Shown here piece by piece: positions 28,142 to 37,921 of a stretch of 64,000 nucleotides of DNA. The stretch's first letter is position 1. Each line of letters starts with the position of its first letter. The notes below the pieces were generated by a model. The model was not told the origin of the DNA and did no database searches. It worked only from the letters and a program-made list of their open reading frames with translations. This DNA comes from Colwellia psychrerythraea 34H. Lineage in GTDB: Bacteria > Pseudomonadota > Gammaproteobacteria > Enterobacterales > Alteromonadaceae. The DNA lies in NCBI RefSeq assembly GCF_000012325.1, contig NC_003910.7, forward strand, positions 1,302,001-1,366,000. The letters are read 5' to 3'. The translations under genes were made by a program, and so were the position numbers.

Positions 28142-30199
28142 TTATTTGAATTTCATAAAAAATTCATTTTTAGGGATTGGTTTACTATACAAGTAGCCCT
28201 GTAATATGTCGCAACCTAAATCAGCTAAAATAGACTTTTGCTCTTGCGTTTCAACCCCTTCGGCTACTGTTTTAAGTTTCAAGCCTGATGCTAAGGAGAT
28301 CGTATTTATAACTATCCAAGTATCTTCATCTGAAGATGAGAGTGAATCAATAAAGCTCTTATCTATCTTTAAGGTATCAACAGGTAATTTTTGCAAATAA
28401 CTTAACGAGGAGTAACCAGTACCAAAATCATCAATTGAGATAGATACGCCTATTTCTTTTAAGTCATGTAATGTTTGTATTGTAGCTTCTATATTTTCCA
28501 TCAATAGGCTTTCTGTTAATTCTAATTCGATATTATGGCCACTAATACCTGCGCTGTTAATTACTTGTAATACCTCTTCTTTAAACAGAGGGTCTTTAAG
28601 TTGCAGGGCAGAAACATTTACCGAGACAACTAATGACTTGTCGGAATGTGCTTGCCACTGCTTTATGAACAAACACGATTGCTCTAAAACAAACTTACCA
28701 ATAGGAATAATAAGTCCAGAGCTTTCAGCGAGTGATATAAACTCTAATGGAGGAATATTGCCTAGCGTATGATGCTGCCAACGTATTAATGCTTCACATC
28801 CTATCAACTCATCTGTTTTCAAACTTTGCTTAGCTTGATAGTGCACTGTAAATTGGCCTTTTTTTAAACCTGTACGCATATCACTAATTAGTTGCAGCTC
28901 TCTTAATCTTTTCTGCTCTATATCGGGGTGATACATAGCATAATTATTTCTACCGGTATTTTTCACTTGATACATGGCATTGTCTGCCGAGCTTAATAAA
29001 CTAGTAAAATTATTTCCGTGGTTTGGGTATAAAGCTATGCCAATGCTAGCGGTAATATCGATTGAGAAATTCTCATAAGACTTCTTGGTTGGAATTAATA
29101 ATATAAGCTGTTTAGCAAGTCTCGTGACTTTATTTTTAATCTCCTCCTCATCATCACTATAATCAGTAATGATAATGAATTCATCCCCGCCAAGGATTGC
29201 TAAAAACATCCCTTTAGGGATAATAGTTAATAATTTTTGTGACATTTCATGTAAAAACTCATCACCCGCTAGATGTCCTTGTGTGTCATTGATATTTTTG
29301 AAATGATCCAAATCAATAAATAAAATGGCGAATTTTTTGTTGTTTAAAAGAGCATGAGAAATTCTTATTTCAATTTCTTTTCGGCATAACACTCGGTTGG
29401 GTAATTGGGTTTTCTCATCGTAATGCGCTAATTTTTCTAATTTTTCTTTGCTCTGATTAAGTTCTGTGATATCCAATACCGCACCAATTATACGACTAGC
29501 TTTACCATTTTCATCACGAAGAACTTGCCCCTTTTCTAATACCTCTCTAATTTCGCCAGAAGGCCTAATGACTCTATGTTTTATACTGTATGAGCTATCG
29601 TTATTTATCGCGTCGTTTACAGCATCAATAACAGCCTGCCTATCATCTGCATGTATGTAAAAAAGAAAGGCTTCATAAGTTGCCTTGAACTCTTGTGGCT
29701 TTACGCCAAATATTCGATAAGTTTCATCGGTCCAAGCCAAAGTTTCATTCGTAATATCCCAATCCCAGGTACCAACATGTGCTAACGATTGCGAAAACTC
29801 TAAACGTTCGTGTAATTTTTGCATTGTTGATGCGACTAATTCCTGTTCACTTAATAATCGAATAGAGCACACAGTAAATTTTTCGCCGGACTCTTCATAA
29901 TGATTCAAATCGATACAAACAGGTATTTCATGATTTTTCTTATGAACAGCCCAAAGTCCAGAGCCTTGATTCATTGAACGTTTATTCGGTTTGTTTATAA
30001 AAGAATTTCTAAGGTTTACGTGCTTCTCTCTGGTGCGACTTGGTACCAAACATTCAATTGATTTACCGAGTAGTTCATCAGGTAAATAACCTAACAAATT
30101 AGTAATATTGTTATTTATCCATATAATCTCAGCTTTTTTATTAACAATAAGTACAGTGTCTGGTATTAAATTTAAAAGTTGGATTGAGGGGAATTGCAT
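28142..30199 (-). CDS. PAS-PAS-GGDEF-EAL cyclic-di-GMP protein
   Basis: Cytoplasmic cyclic-di-GMP signalling protein of 685 residues with no membrane segment. Order: PAS (about 8-110), PAS with PAC (about 130-255), GGDEF (about 262-425), EAL (about 435-680). The GGDEF active site is complete (ILGGDEFIII) but there is no RxxD inhibitory site before it. The EAL domain has all catalytic signatures: CEALIRW, LTESLL, IDDFGTGYSS, KTVAEGVET. It should therefore be a phosphodiesterase with a possibly active or GTP-sensing cyclase domain. An IS3-family element sits upstream of its promoter region. Confidence 0.92.
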   Translation of the reverse strand: MQFPSIQLLNLIPDTVLIVNKKAEIIWINNNITNLLGYLPDELLGKSIECLVPSRTREKHVNLRNSFINKPNKRSMNQGSGLWAVHKKNHEIPVCIDLNHYEESGEKFTVCSIRLLSEQELVASTMQKLHERLEFSQSLAHVGTWDWDITNETLAWTDETYRIFGVKPQEFKATYEAFLFYIHADDRQAVIDAVNDAINNDSSYSIKHRVIRPSGEIREVLEKGQVLRDENGKASRIIGAVLDITELNQSKEKLEKLAHYDEKTQLPNRVLCRKEIEIRISHALLNNKKFAILFIDLDHFKNINDTQGHLAGDEFLHEMSQKLLTIIPKGMFLAILGGDEFIIITDYSDDEEEIKNKVTRLAKQLILLIPTKKSYENFSIDITASIGIALYPNHGNNFTSLLSSADNAMYQVKNTGRNNYAMYHPDIEQKRLRELQLISDMRTGLKKGQFTVHYQAKQSLKTDELIGCEALIRWQHHTLGNIPPLEFISLAESSGLIIPIGKFVLEQSCLFIKQWQAHSDKSLVVSVNVSALQLKDPLFKEEVLQVINSAGISGHNIELELTESLLMENIEATIQTLHDLKEIGVSISIDDFGTGYSSLSYLQKLPVDTLKIDKSFIDSLSSSDEDTWIVINTISLASGLKLKTVAEGVETQEQKSILADLGCDILQGYLYSKPIPKNEFFMKFK

Positions 30200-30716
30200 A
30201 ATTTTTCCAAGTTCATAAAATTATTGTTAGTATTTCTTATATCAAGTAATCAATATTGGTAATTGTTATTTATTAATAACACTTTAACTATCACTATTTT
30301 TATCTTCTTTTTATACTAGTTGCATAAGATAAAAAAGGATAAATGAACTCAAAGTTAAAGTTGAGTCATACACATCAAGAGTATTTATTATATTACAAAT
30401 ATTTAAATTAGATAGAACTAATTTAGTAGCTACTAATGTAAAGATCAGGATTATTTGAAGTTCAAAATGAATATATTCATATAGCATCTCAAATATTTAA
30501 GTTTGCTTATGTTTCGAGATATAGTCAATTTTGAGTAATTACAGTTAATATATTTTAACGTTTTCGTAGCAATATTTAGTATTTCCGACGAAACTAAAAA
30601 TGTCGGCTTATTAGCGAGCAGAAGTCATAAGGTAATCCTCAATGCTAACGTCCGCTTTATGTCTAGGAACTGTCGTTAGTGAAGCAAGCTCTACCTTCCG
30701 CAATGTGCACTATGAT
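30200..30716. other. 517-bp AT-rich non-coding region upstream of the GGDEF-EAL gene
   Basis: Likely holds the promoter of the minus-strand GGDEF-EAL gene. Its right end is the insertion point of the IS element. No other feature recognised. Confidence 0.45.
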
Positions 30717-30737
30717 CTTGCCCCATAAAAATGGACA

Positions 30738-31556
30738 CTAATTAAGAATATTTCCTTCAGCTTCAAAGTCCGAAGGGTTTTTATACTTTAGATAGCTGTG
30801 AAGCCTCCTTTTATTATAGAAGCATTCAATATAATCAAACACATCTATTTGCGCTTCTTGTCTTGTTCTGTAGTTGTACCGACGAATCCGTTCTCTTTTA
30901 AGTGACCCGAAAAAACTTTCTACAACAGCATTGTCATAGCAGTTTCCTCTAGCGCTCATGCTGCATAGGATGCCATTTTCGTTTAACATCTGCTGATAGT
31001 CATCGCTGATGTATTGAGATCCTCTATCAGAATGAATGATGAGGCCATCACTCGGATTTCTTGCTGCCACAGCCATGCCTAACGCGTTCATTGCAATGTG
31101 ACGGCCCATGTTTTTATCCATTGACCACCCAATAATTTTACGTGAGTACAAGTCCATTACGACGGCTAAATAAACAAAACCTTGTTTCGTTTGTATATAA
31201 GTTATGTCTGATGACCAAACTTGATTTACCGCCTTTGAAACAAAGTTTTGGTGTAGCAAATTTGGCGCAGGCTCAACGTATGGATTAGACTTAGCTGAAC
31301 GTCTAAATACACGCTTAGGACGGCCTTTTAATTGCAAAACACGCATTAACCTAGCCACTCTGTTTTTACCACAAGCTTGCCCGTCAGCGTTAAGCGCAGC
31401 CCTGATTCTTGGAGCTCCATATACACATCTGCTTTGCTCAAATACTTTTGATATCTGCTCTGTTAACTGAATATTCTCTTGCTTGGTTTTACATAGTGGC
31501 CGACTTAGCCAGGCGTAATAACCACTACGTGAAATATCCAATAGAGCACACATCAT
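30738..31556 (-). CDS. IS3-family transposase OrfB (rve integrase domain)
   Basis: DDE transposase part, 272 residues from the first ATG. Helix-turn-helix-like HTH_21 segment first, then the rve core: Asp in VWSSDITYIQTKQGFVYLAV, Asp in IIHSDRGSQYIS, Glu in NAVVESFFGSLKRE, the DDE triad. The frame stays open upstream of the ATG through IKRHRNSYPVK into the end of OrfA, so the working protein is most likely an OrfA-OrfB fusion made by -1 frameshifting. The separate ATG form may also be produced. Confidence 0.93.
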   Translation of the reverse strand: MMCALLDISRSGYYAWLSRPLCKTKQENIQLTEQISKVFEQSRCVYGAPRIRAALNADGQACGKNRVARLMRVLQLKGRPKRVFRRSAKSNPYVEPAPNLLHQNFVSKAVNQVWSSDITYIQTKQGFVYLAVVMDLYSRKIIGWSMDKNMGRHIAMNALGMAVAARNPSDGLIIHSDRGSQYISDDYQQMLNENGILCSMSARGNCYDNAVVESFFGSLKRERIRRYNYRTRQEAQIDVFDYIECFYNKRRLHSYLKYKNPSDFEAEGNILN

Positions 31557-31600
31557 TTTTACGGGATAACTGTTGCGGTGCCGCTTAATACAACAAAACT

Positions 31601-31897
31601 TTAACCGGACTCCTTGGCGAAGAACACCACCGCATCTTTTAAAAAATCACGCTCTTTTTTTACTTTAGCCAGCTCTTGCTTCAACTTAGTTAATTCATTA
31701 TTGCTAGTTTGTTTATTCCCTTTGAAAGCATCATCACCTTTCAAGCGAAACTCATCACGCCAACGACTTAGTTGCCTAAAACTGATCCCGAGTTCTTCGC
31801 AAACACTATTAGCAGTAACACCGTCTTCAGAAGCTTTGAGTAACGCCATACGTTTAAACTCAGCAGGGTATCTTTGATAACTTTTGGATTTTGTCAT
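31601..31897 (-). CDS. IS3-family transposase OrfA
   Basis: DNA-binding part of the transposase, 98 residues. It has the HTH_Tnp_1 pattern (RYPAEFKRMALLKASEDGVT then ANSVCEELGISFRQLSRWRDEF) and a C-terminal coiled coil ELTKLKQELAKVKKERDFL. Near its end the minus strand reads T_TTT_TTA in frame (31646-31640), a classical slippery heptamer. A -1 shift there enters the OrfB frame without a stop. Confidence 0.92.
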   Translation of the reverse strand: MTKSKSYQRYPAEFKRMALLKASEDGVTANSVCEELGISFRQLSRWRDEFRLKGDDAFKGNKQTSNNELTKLKQELAKVKKERDFLKDAVVFFAKESG

Positions 31898-32048
31898 GAA
31901 ACACCTCCTGTTGTATCTCTACAACAATTATAGTGTGTCCACGAAAATGGGGTAAGACTAGTATGCAGACTTACCGTGTGTTACTAAAAAGCTATAGAAT
32001 AATCGGGCATTGTCACTGGACTTTTTGAAAAATTGAACGTTTTATTCA

Positions 32049-32903
32049 CTACTCTTTAGTCTTGTACATGGCTTTATCGGCTGTAGCTATTAATGTATCT
32101 ATCGTGGTGCCATCATCAGGGAATATTGCGATACCAATACTACAATTGATTTCAATGTTTATACCATTAACAATCAATTCTGTTTTTAATTCTTGGGTTA
32201 GAGTTTCAATCATTATAGAAACATCATTTTTATTAGAAATACTTTCAAATAAAATAACAAATTCATCTCCTCCAAATCTGGCGACTGTATCTGAATTTCG
32301 AATAGATTTTTTAAGACGTAAAGCTATTTCCATTAAAACCTGATCACCAAAAAGATGACCTTTTGTATCGTTAATGAGTTTGAATTTATCTACATCAATA
32401 AAAACCAAAGCAAATTTATAATTATTACGTTTAGACTGTGTAATTAAATGTGTCAGCCGGTCGAGCAAAAGATAACGATTTGGGACTTTTGTTAGTTGGT
32501 CATAATGTGCGAGGTGTTCAAGTCGTTCGGTTTCTTTTTTCCGTTTTGTGATATCTCTATTTATACCTAAGGCACCCACCATCTGATAATTTTCACCATA
32601 TATAGGTACACACATGGATTCAATCCAGCCAATGTGTCCATCTTTGTGTAACATCCTAATTTCACCAGTCCATTTCCCCTGATTTTCTACCGCTGATATA
32701 ACTTCTGAAGTGATATGTTCAGTATCACCGGGAACATGCAGCATATTAACAGGTTGCCCAATAGCCTGTTCTTTGGAATAGCCATAAAGTGTTTCTGAGC
32801 CTTTATTCCAATCAATAATGAAGCCTTGTAGATCAGTTACTACTATCGCATCAAACACGTAATCGAAAGCTTTCGCTCGTTGCTTAAGTATATCTACATT
32901 CAT
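32049..32903 (-). CDS. PAS-GGDEF diguanylate cyclase
   Basis: Soluble 284-residue protein: PAS with PAC (about 8-125), then GGDEF (about 130-284). The active-site loop is intact (RFGGDEFVIL) and is preceded at the right distance by an RxxD inhibitory site (RNSD), so it should make cyclic-di-GMP and be product-inhibited. The PAS part has GWIESMCVPIYG and ALGINRDITKRK, typical of sensory PAS-PAC. It ends exactly with the GGDEF domain. It is separated from the PAS-PAS-GGDEF-EAL gene, same strand, by the IS3 element. Confidence 0.9.
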   Translation of the reverse strand: MNVDILKQRAKAFDYVFDAIVVTDLQGFIIDWNKGSETLYGYSKEQAIGQPVNMLHVPGDTEHITSEVISAVENQGKWTGEIRMLHKDGHIGWIESMCVPIYGENYQMVGALGINRDITKRKKETERLEHLAHYDQLTKVPNRYLLLDRLTHLITQSKRNNYKFALVFIDVDKFKLINDTKGHLFGDQVLMEIALRLKKSIRNSDTVARFGGDEFVILFESISNKNDVSIMIETLTQELKTELIVNGINIEINCSIGIAIFPDDGTTIDTLIATADKAMYKTKE

Positions 32904-33706
32904 GATTTATTAAATTATTTTGCAAGTAACTTATCCTAAAGATTGGTCTGAGTAAGTCCTACATGAGCTAAAGTTATATTCTGGTCAAATCGGATACTTA
33001 ATAATATATAAATTTACACAATATTGAGGGTATGGCAAGTCATTATCAACAAACTGACATTTCTATGTTAAATATGAAACGTATGGTTAAGGATGATTTG
33101 TTAGCGTTAACTGATAAATTACCGCTTTGTGTGGCTTAGTTCACATTCAGACTGAACGACTCATTTACAAAAGTCTTCATCAAAAGACTCATATTTTTAT
33201 TTATGGGGGAACGTCCGCTATCAGGACGCTGTTAACGTAATGTGGTTGTTCAGCCATATCCGCTGTAGATCAAAACATACAAAAACTTTCAGTATAAATT
33301 TCCAAATACTAACTTCTCCTCCGTGGCATGACCTGAACTGTGTTGATGATTGCTCTACTTCCGCTTATGGCTATCAGTTGACCTAAAGAACAGCCAACGT
33401 CAGCAATGCGCAGAAGACGTTAACATAGTTATTTCATAATGTGTTTCGAATGATTATTAAGGTTCACTTATACCAGTTGAAGTCAGGTTCCAACTTTATT
33501 TGGAGTGTTTTTTGGTACTTTTTTAATAAATAAAACTTACTGCCACATTTGTTTCTATCTTTATTCACAAAAGCACATTTTTGCTCAACGGCATAAGTAG
33601 GCTTGCATGGGATTTTTGTTTCGATCTTTATTTAGCTTCTACATCAAACTCACGTTAACTATGAATTCAGTAAACAGAGTAGGGCTGAGGGAGCCCACAG
33701 TGAGTC
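32904..33706. other. 800-bp non-coding region
   Basis: No open frame that looks coding. Contains scattered short GC-richer patches (for example around 33205-33260 and 33370-33430) that look like decayed repeat DNA. No identity assigned. Confidence 0.4.
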
Positions 33707-34636
33707 TTATTGCGTTGGGTTGATGTAGTGTTTTTCAGCGAAATTTTCAGCTAGAAAAATTTGTAAATCAGCCAGTTGTTTGTCTGAGAACCATTTTTTG
33801 TGTGCTTGATAATAGTCTTTAGTTTTATAAACCTTGGCTAATATGTCATTAATATCGTTAATAACACGTTGGCCCAATGGGCTATTTGAACAGTTGAAAT
33901 GGGCAATGAGATAAGGAGGCGCTCCAGCAATAGTATATTGTTCTATCAGCTGCTCTTGGGCTTCATTTGGGGTTATATCCACGGGTAAGGCAAGTACAAA
34001 GTCGACGCGTGATTTATATAACATGGACGATAGTGCGACAACACGCTTATTGCCGCCACGGTAATAGATGTTTTCGGGTTTTATTTTGTGTATTTGCTGG
34101 TCAAGAAAATTACCAAAGGAAACATCCTGTGCAAGACCTATGGTTTTTTCAGGTAATAACTTAAATACCTTAGGCAGATCTTTAATTTCTCCCTCAGCAT
34201 TAAATAATTGTTTTGGTAACGCTGATTTTGGATCAAAGCGGTAAAGTTTATGAGTTAGGTAAAAGCTTTGAGGATCTGAAAAGAGCGAATATTCCCTACG
34301 CTTTGGTGTACTTGCTCTATTGGCTACACAGGCATTTTCCTTTGTCTGCAGTACTCGATTCATGCGACTTGCGGTCACTCGCTCTATTTTAATATTGTAT
34401 TGGGTTAATTGCTGAATAATTAAATTTTCAATATAAGAAGCAGTTGATGTTTCCGCAGAGGTTTTAGCTAATAGATCTATGTTTTCAAGTTTGTCTTCGA
34501 CTAGCCAAATTATTTTTTTCTTGCTGCCTTGTTCATGCACATGATCACTTTGCGCAGGAGCGCTAAACAGTGTGCCAATAAAAAGTGCAAGACTAATGAA
34601 GGAGCTTATCATTGGTGACGGTGAAAGTAGATTCAA
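33707..34636 (-). CDS. periplasmic solute-binding-like protein
   Basis: Secreted protein of 309 residues with a signal peptide near 1-29 (PMISSFISLALFIGTLFSAP then AQSD). The body resembles two-lobed periplasmic binding proteins (TIGR02285-like, from memory), with a Cys in NACVANR and one in HFNCSNSP that could pair. As with the gene at 11828, no transporter partner lies nearby. The residues after the signal (DHVHEQGSKKK) suggest a short linker. The ligand is unknown, and a sensory or non-transport role is possible. Confidence 0.68.
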   Translation of the reverse strand: MNLLSPSPMISSFISLALFIGTLFSAPAQSDHVHEQGSKKKIIWLVEDKLENIDLLAKTSAETSTASYIENLIIQQLTQYNIKIERVTASRMNRVLQTKENACVANRASTPKRREYSLFSDPQSFYLTHKLYRFDPKSALPKQLFNAEGEIKDLPKVFKLLPEKTIGLAQDVSFGNFLDQQIHKIKPENIYYRGGNKRVVALSSMLYKSRVDFVLALPVDITPNEAQEQLIEQYTIAGAPPYLIAHFNCSNSPLGQRVINDINDILAKVYKTKDYYQAHKKWFSDKQLADLQIFLAENFAEKHYINPTQ

Positions 34637-34943
34637 GGGAAAACGTCTGTTGAGTGTGACTTCTGTCTATTTTAACCGTATTTTATTTATTAACCTAGCT
34701 TCGTTAGGTTTAAAGTGACTCTTTATCGGAATTTTATGCGTAATGTTTATGGGGAATTTTCGCTGTTGTGTAAGCCTTAATTTACTCAGTTTTTTCAAGG
34801 GTAAGTTAACTGATTGTTACTGTGGTTAAAGTTCCTTGAATTGCTGCTCAAAGAGTATCTACCTTTGTTCATCATCCCTGATGAACAAAAATGAACACTG
34901 TCATTTTTTGTAGTCATTTTGCATTCATCGCAGCAATTAGTGT

Positions 34944-35651
34944 CTATTTTATGGTGTCGATAATAATAATTTCACAATCTGTAGTTGCTCTCAATCGTAT
35001 TGAACTTGATTGACTGATTTCGGCACCATCACCTTTGTTCATCGTTATATTTGCGGAGCTGTCCTCAACTTTGAACATACCATCAGAGGCTAATATGTAA
35101 GCTTGATGTCTAATGTCTTGCTCAATCAGAGTACCTTTAGCTAATTTACCACCATAGATGCGTGCTTCTTGGTTGATAAAAAGGGCTTTATCCTTATCTT
35201 CTGGATAACCTGATGCTAATAAAGTAAGTACAGCTGCCTGCTTAGTGGGGAACTTTTTGCTTTCCCAACGAGGCGTCACGTCATTTTTATTGGTTTCAAG
35301 CCAAATTTGATAAAAGGTTAACGGATCTTTGGTGCGGTTATATTCTGAATGCACAATACCTTTTCCGGCACTCATCACTTGCACTTCACCTGTTTTAGTT
35401 ATGCCTTTATTACCCGTACTATCTTGATGGGTAATTTCACCTGAACGAATAAAACTAATAATTTCCATATTTCGGTGTGGGTGCGAAGGAAAGCCCATAC
35501 CTGGCTCAACCCAGTCATCATTGATTACACGTAACTTTCCAAAACCCATGCGGGTAGGATTATAGTAATTAGCAAAACTAAAGTGATGCTTAGATTTGAG
35601 CCAACCGTGATTAGCGCCACCAAGACTTTTATAGGGATAATGTTTGATCAT
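34944..35651 (-). CDS. pirin family protein
   Basis: Bicupin pirin of 235 residues; bacterial pirins include quercetinase-like enzymes and redox-linked regulators. The start at 35651 gives the standard family opening MIKHYPYKSLGGANHGWL and follows GGAGAG; the frame is open 28 codons further upstream. The metal-binding cupin pattern is present: GFPSHPHRNMEII, ITHQDSTG, and IVHSEYNR. A LysR gene is divergent from it, and the pair is common in proteobacteria. Confidence 0.9.
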   Translation of the reverse strand: MIKHYPYKSLGGANHGWLKSKHHFSFANYYNPTRMGFGKLRVINDDWVEPGMGFPSHPHRNMEIISFIRSGEITHQDSTGNKGITKTGEVQVMSAGKGIVHSEYNRTKDPLTFYQIWLETNKNDVTPRWESKKFPTKQAAVLTLLASGYPEDKDKALFINQEARIYGGKLAKGTLIEQDIRHQAYILASDGMFKVEDSSANITMNKGDGAEISQSSSIRLRATTDCEIIIIDTIK

Positions 35652-35775
35652 AATAGAAAGCTCTCCAATAAATTGTTGTTCGTCGTTTGAGCCATCTTTA
35701 TGCTCTACGTTTATCTTAAAAAATAGTCTATTCAATCATCAGATTGTGATTGAAACTTGATGAACAAATATTAAT

Positions 35776-35798
35776 TGTTTACATTATGAGAATAAACA
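35776..35798. promoter_or_regulatory. candidate LysR operator between pirin and LysR genes
   Basis: TGTTTA-N11-TAAACA (35776-35798) is an inverted repeat with the T-N11-A spacing of LysR sites. It lies between the divergent pirin and LysR starts. Confidence 0.55.
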
Positions 35799-35862
35799 TT
35801 AGTTAACTGAAAACATAGTTAACCAAATGGAAACAATCTTTCTTGATCATTTTGGAGATGAT

Positions 35863-36768
35863 ATGGGACAACTTGAAGATATGTATATTTTTCTGCGTGT
35901 TGTTGAAACGGGCAGTATTACCAAAGCAGCAGAACAGATGAATATCGCTAAGTCTGCGGTAAGTAAGCGCTTATCTTTGTTAGAGCAAAAACTGGGTATT
36001 AAGTTAATCAATCGTACCACTCGAAAGTCCAGTATTACCGAAGCAGGTCAGCGTTATTACCAACGCAGTAAACTTATTATTGATGAAGTGGATGAATTAA
36101 ACAGCCAAACTTCTAGCAGTAAAAGAGCATTAGAGGGCACACTAAATATTGCGGTGCCGTTATCGTTTGGGCTGACTCACTTGGCACCGGCACTTGATTT
36201 GTTTTTGCAGCAGCATAGCGATTTAAAGTTAAACATTAATTTCTCCGATCAAAAAATAGATATTGTTGAGCAGGGCGTCGATTTAGCTTTTCGCATTGGC
36301 CAGTTAGATAATTCGAGCTTGCAAGCTCGAAAAATTGCGCCGATAAAACATGTGTTATGTGCGAGTCCTGAGTACTTAAAATTACAGGGAGAGCCAAAAA
36401 CGCCAAATGATTTGAAAAACCATAAAGTGATTAAATATGGCAATTTAGACCAAGGCGGTCTGAAATTATTGAATAAAGAGGGTGAAGAACATATTGTGCA
36501 TTTTGAGCCGCATATTATTGCCAATAATGGCGATTTTCTTAAGTCATTGGCGGAATCAAATCACGGTATCACCTATTTACCTAGTTTCATTGTCTGGCAG
36601 TCTTTAGCCACTAAAAAACTTGTTCCAGTATTAGCAGATTATAAAATAGAAAGTATGCATGCCTACGCTGTTTACCCGCCGAACAGACACTTACCGCTTA
36701 AAGTGCGTAGTTTGATCGATTTTTTGGTTGAACGCTTTGGTAACGATCCTTATTGGGATCAGTATTGA
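35863..36768 (+). CDS. LysR-family transcriptional regulator
   Basis: LysR-type regulator of 301 residues. Helix-turn-helix FLRVVETGSITKAAEQMNIA then KSAVSKRLSLLEQKLG (about 8-45), then the typical effector domain with LNRTTRKSSITEAG-like linker and QGVDLAFRIGQL. The ATG at 35863 follows GGAG (35854-35857) and gives the normal family start; the frame opens at 35827. It probably controls the divergent pirin gene. Confidence 0.9.
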   Translation: MGQLEDMYIFLRVVETGSITKAAEQMNIAKSAVSKRLSLLEQKLGIKLINRTTRKSSITEAGQRYYQRSKLIIDEVDELNSQTSSSKRALEGTLNIAVPLSFGLTHLAPALDLFLQQHSDLKLNINFSDQKIDIVEQGVDLAFRIGQLDNSSLQARKIAPIKHVLCASPEYLKLQGEPKTPNDLKNHKVIKYGNLDQGGLKLLNKEGEEHIVHFEPHIIANNGDFLKSLAESNHGITYLPSFIVWQSLATKKLVPVLADYKIESMHAYAVYPPNRHLPLKVRSLIDFLVERFGNDPYWDQY

Positions 36769-36802
36769 GTTAACTAAGGTGTTTTGTTTGCATTAAAGCC
36801 GT

Positions 36803-37141
36803 TTAATGGATGCTTAAAACAGGTATTTTCATCAATTCTCTTTTTAATACACTTTTTGCTATTTCTGGAGAAACTTCATAAAACTCATTAACGTATTGTT
36901 CAGCATCGAAATGTTTTCTTAACTGTTTTTTAATCTGGCATGGATTATTGCAAGGCAAAGAAAAATACAATTTATAATCACCAGGACCTTTCGCCGAAAG
37001 TGATTTTGCATACTCTTCAGTATCATCAGAAGTGCAACCAATTTTAATCACATTTGAGAAAATTGAATGGGTCATTATATAAACATTACCAAAAGCAACG
37101 TTGTCAGGATTTATGCGCTGTTGTGAATTATCAATACTCAT
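36803..37141 (-). CDS. small GIY-YIG/T5orf172-like protein, possibly catalytically dead
   Basis: A 112-residue protein whose pattern NVYIMTHSIFSNVIKIGCT followed by LSAKGPGDYKLYFSL, a His in RKHFDAEQ and Glu in NEFYEV fits the MUG113/T5orf172 branch of the GIY-YIG nuclease superfamily. Family members usually have an Arg after the VKIG strand (in the form xERxxxL); here the matching segment is EEYAKSL with Tyr, so nuclease activity is doubtful. It is convergent with the LysR gene. Function unknown. Confidence 0.6.
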   Translation of the reverse strand: MSIDNSQQRINPDNVAFGNVYIMTHSIFSNVIKIGCTSDDTEEYAKSLSAKGPGDYKLYFSLPCNNPCQIKKQLRKHFDAEQYVNEFYEVSPEIAKSVLKRELMKIPVLSIH

Positions 37142-37501
37142 AAGTAAGCTCTCATTGACGAATAAAAGGTAAAGCTTTATGCGTCTTTTTTTTAGTAGTT
37201 AAGTCTCTTCTTAATAGTGCTACTTTAGCGTGTGAGCGGCTTGAAGTTATTGATCTTCTCTTGTTTTATATCTCTTGATTAACTATTCGTACGGGGAGTT
37301 GATACGGATCAATGAACATTCATAAAAGTGCTAGTTAAGGTGTCAGTTAAGTAGAGGGTATTTGAGTTATTAATGTTCATGCAGTGCTTAATGACACTTC
37401 TTAGTAATCCCATAGTAGGCTAGCTGGCACTACCAAAAGGAATGTCGATGAAATCTAGTATTTGAGATATGATTAAAATAAAATTATTAAAGCAGAAATT
37501 T
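37142..37501. other. 360-bp non-coding region upstream of yjdM
   Basis: Promoter region of two divergent small genes. Nothing else recognised. Confidence 0.4.
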
Positions 37502-37840
37502 ATGTCACTTCCACCATGCCCCCAATGTAATTCCAAATTTATTTACCAAGATCAAAGCCTGTTGATCTGCCCTGAGTGTGCACATGAATGGAATCCATCA
37601 GAACAGCTTGCTGAAATAGAACTTTTTACCGTTAAAGACTTCAATGGAACTCTGTTGAATGAAGGCGACAAAGTTACTATGATTAAAGACCTTAAAATTA
37701 AAAGTAGCTCTCAAGTACTTAAAGTGGGTACTAAAGCTGTTATCAGGAGAATAGTAGAAGGTAAAGATCATCAACTCGACTGTAAAGTAGATGGAGCAGG
37801 TGAAATGATGGTTACCGCCAAGTTTGTGAAAAAAGCTTAA
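37502..37840 (+). CDS. yjdM: zinc ribbon protein YjdM (PhnA)
   Basis: Cytoplasmic protein of about 112 residues matching the YjdM/PhnA family in full. An N-terminal zinc ribbon with CPQC (about 6-9) and CPEC (about 24-27) is followed by an SH3-like barrel VKDFNGTLLNEGDKVTMIKDLKIKSS. Despite the old name it has no shown role in phosphonate breakdown. The ATG at 37502 gives the usual start MSLPPCPQC; the frame is open 11 codons upstream. Confidence 0.92.
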   Translation: MSLPPCPQCNSKFIYQDQSLLICPECAHEWNPSEQLAEIELFTVKDFNGTLLNEGDKVTMIKDLKIKSSSQVLKVGTKAVIRRIVEGKDHQLDCKVDGAGEMMVTAKFVKKA

Positions 37841-37921
37841 GTAAGCAAGGCAGAATAAGAATTTAAAGCTGAACTAAGTACCTGTAATGGTTTGCTTAGT
37901 TCAGGGTCGCACCACCATTGG

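Larger units (their letters stand above)
30717..31956 (-). mobile_element. IS3-family insertion sequence, complete
   Basis: A 1240-bp element with two transposase frames on the minus strand. The ends are imperfect inverted repeats: left CTTGCCCCAT-N5-TGGACAC (from 30717) and right CTTACCCCAT-N5-TGGACAC (read inward from 31956). No clear target-site duplication was seen in the flanks (CACTATGAT on the left, ACTAGTATG on the right). Both frames are uninterrupted and a frameshift site is present, so it may be active. Confidence 0.9.

Noticed and set aside
31614..31877. Plus-strand open frame opposite OrfA
   Set aside because: It is the antisense shadow of the IS3 OrfA coding frame.
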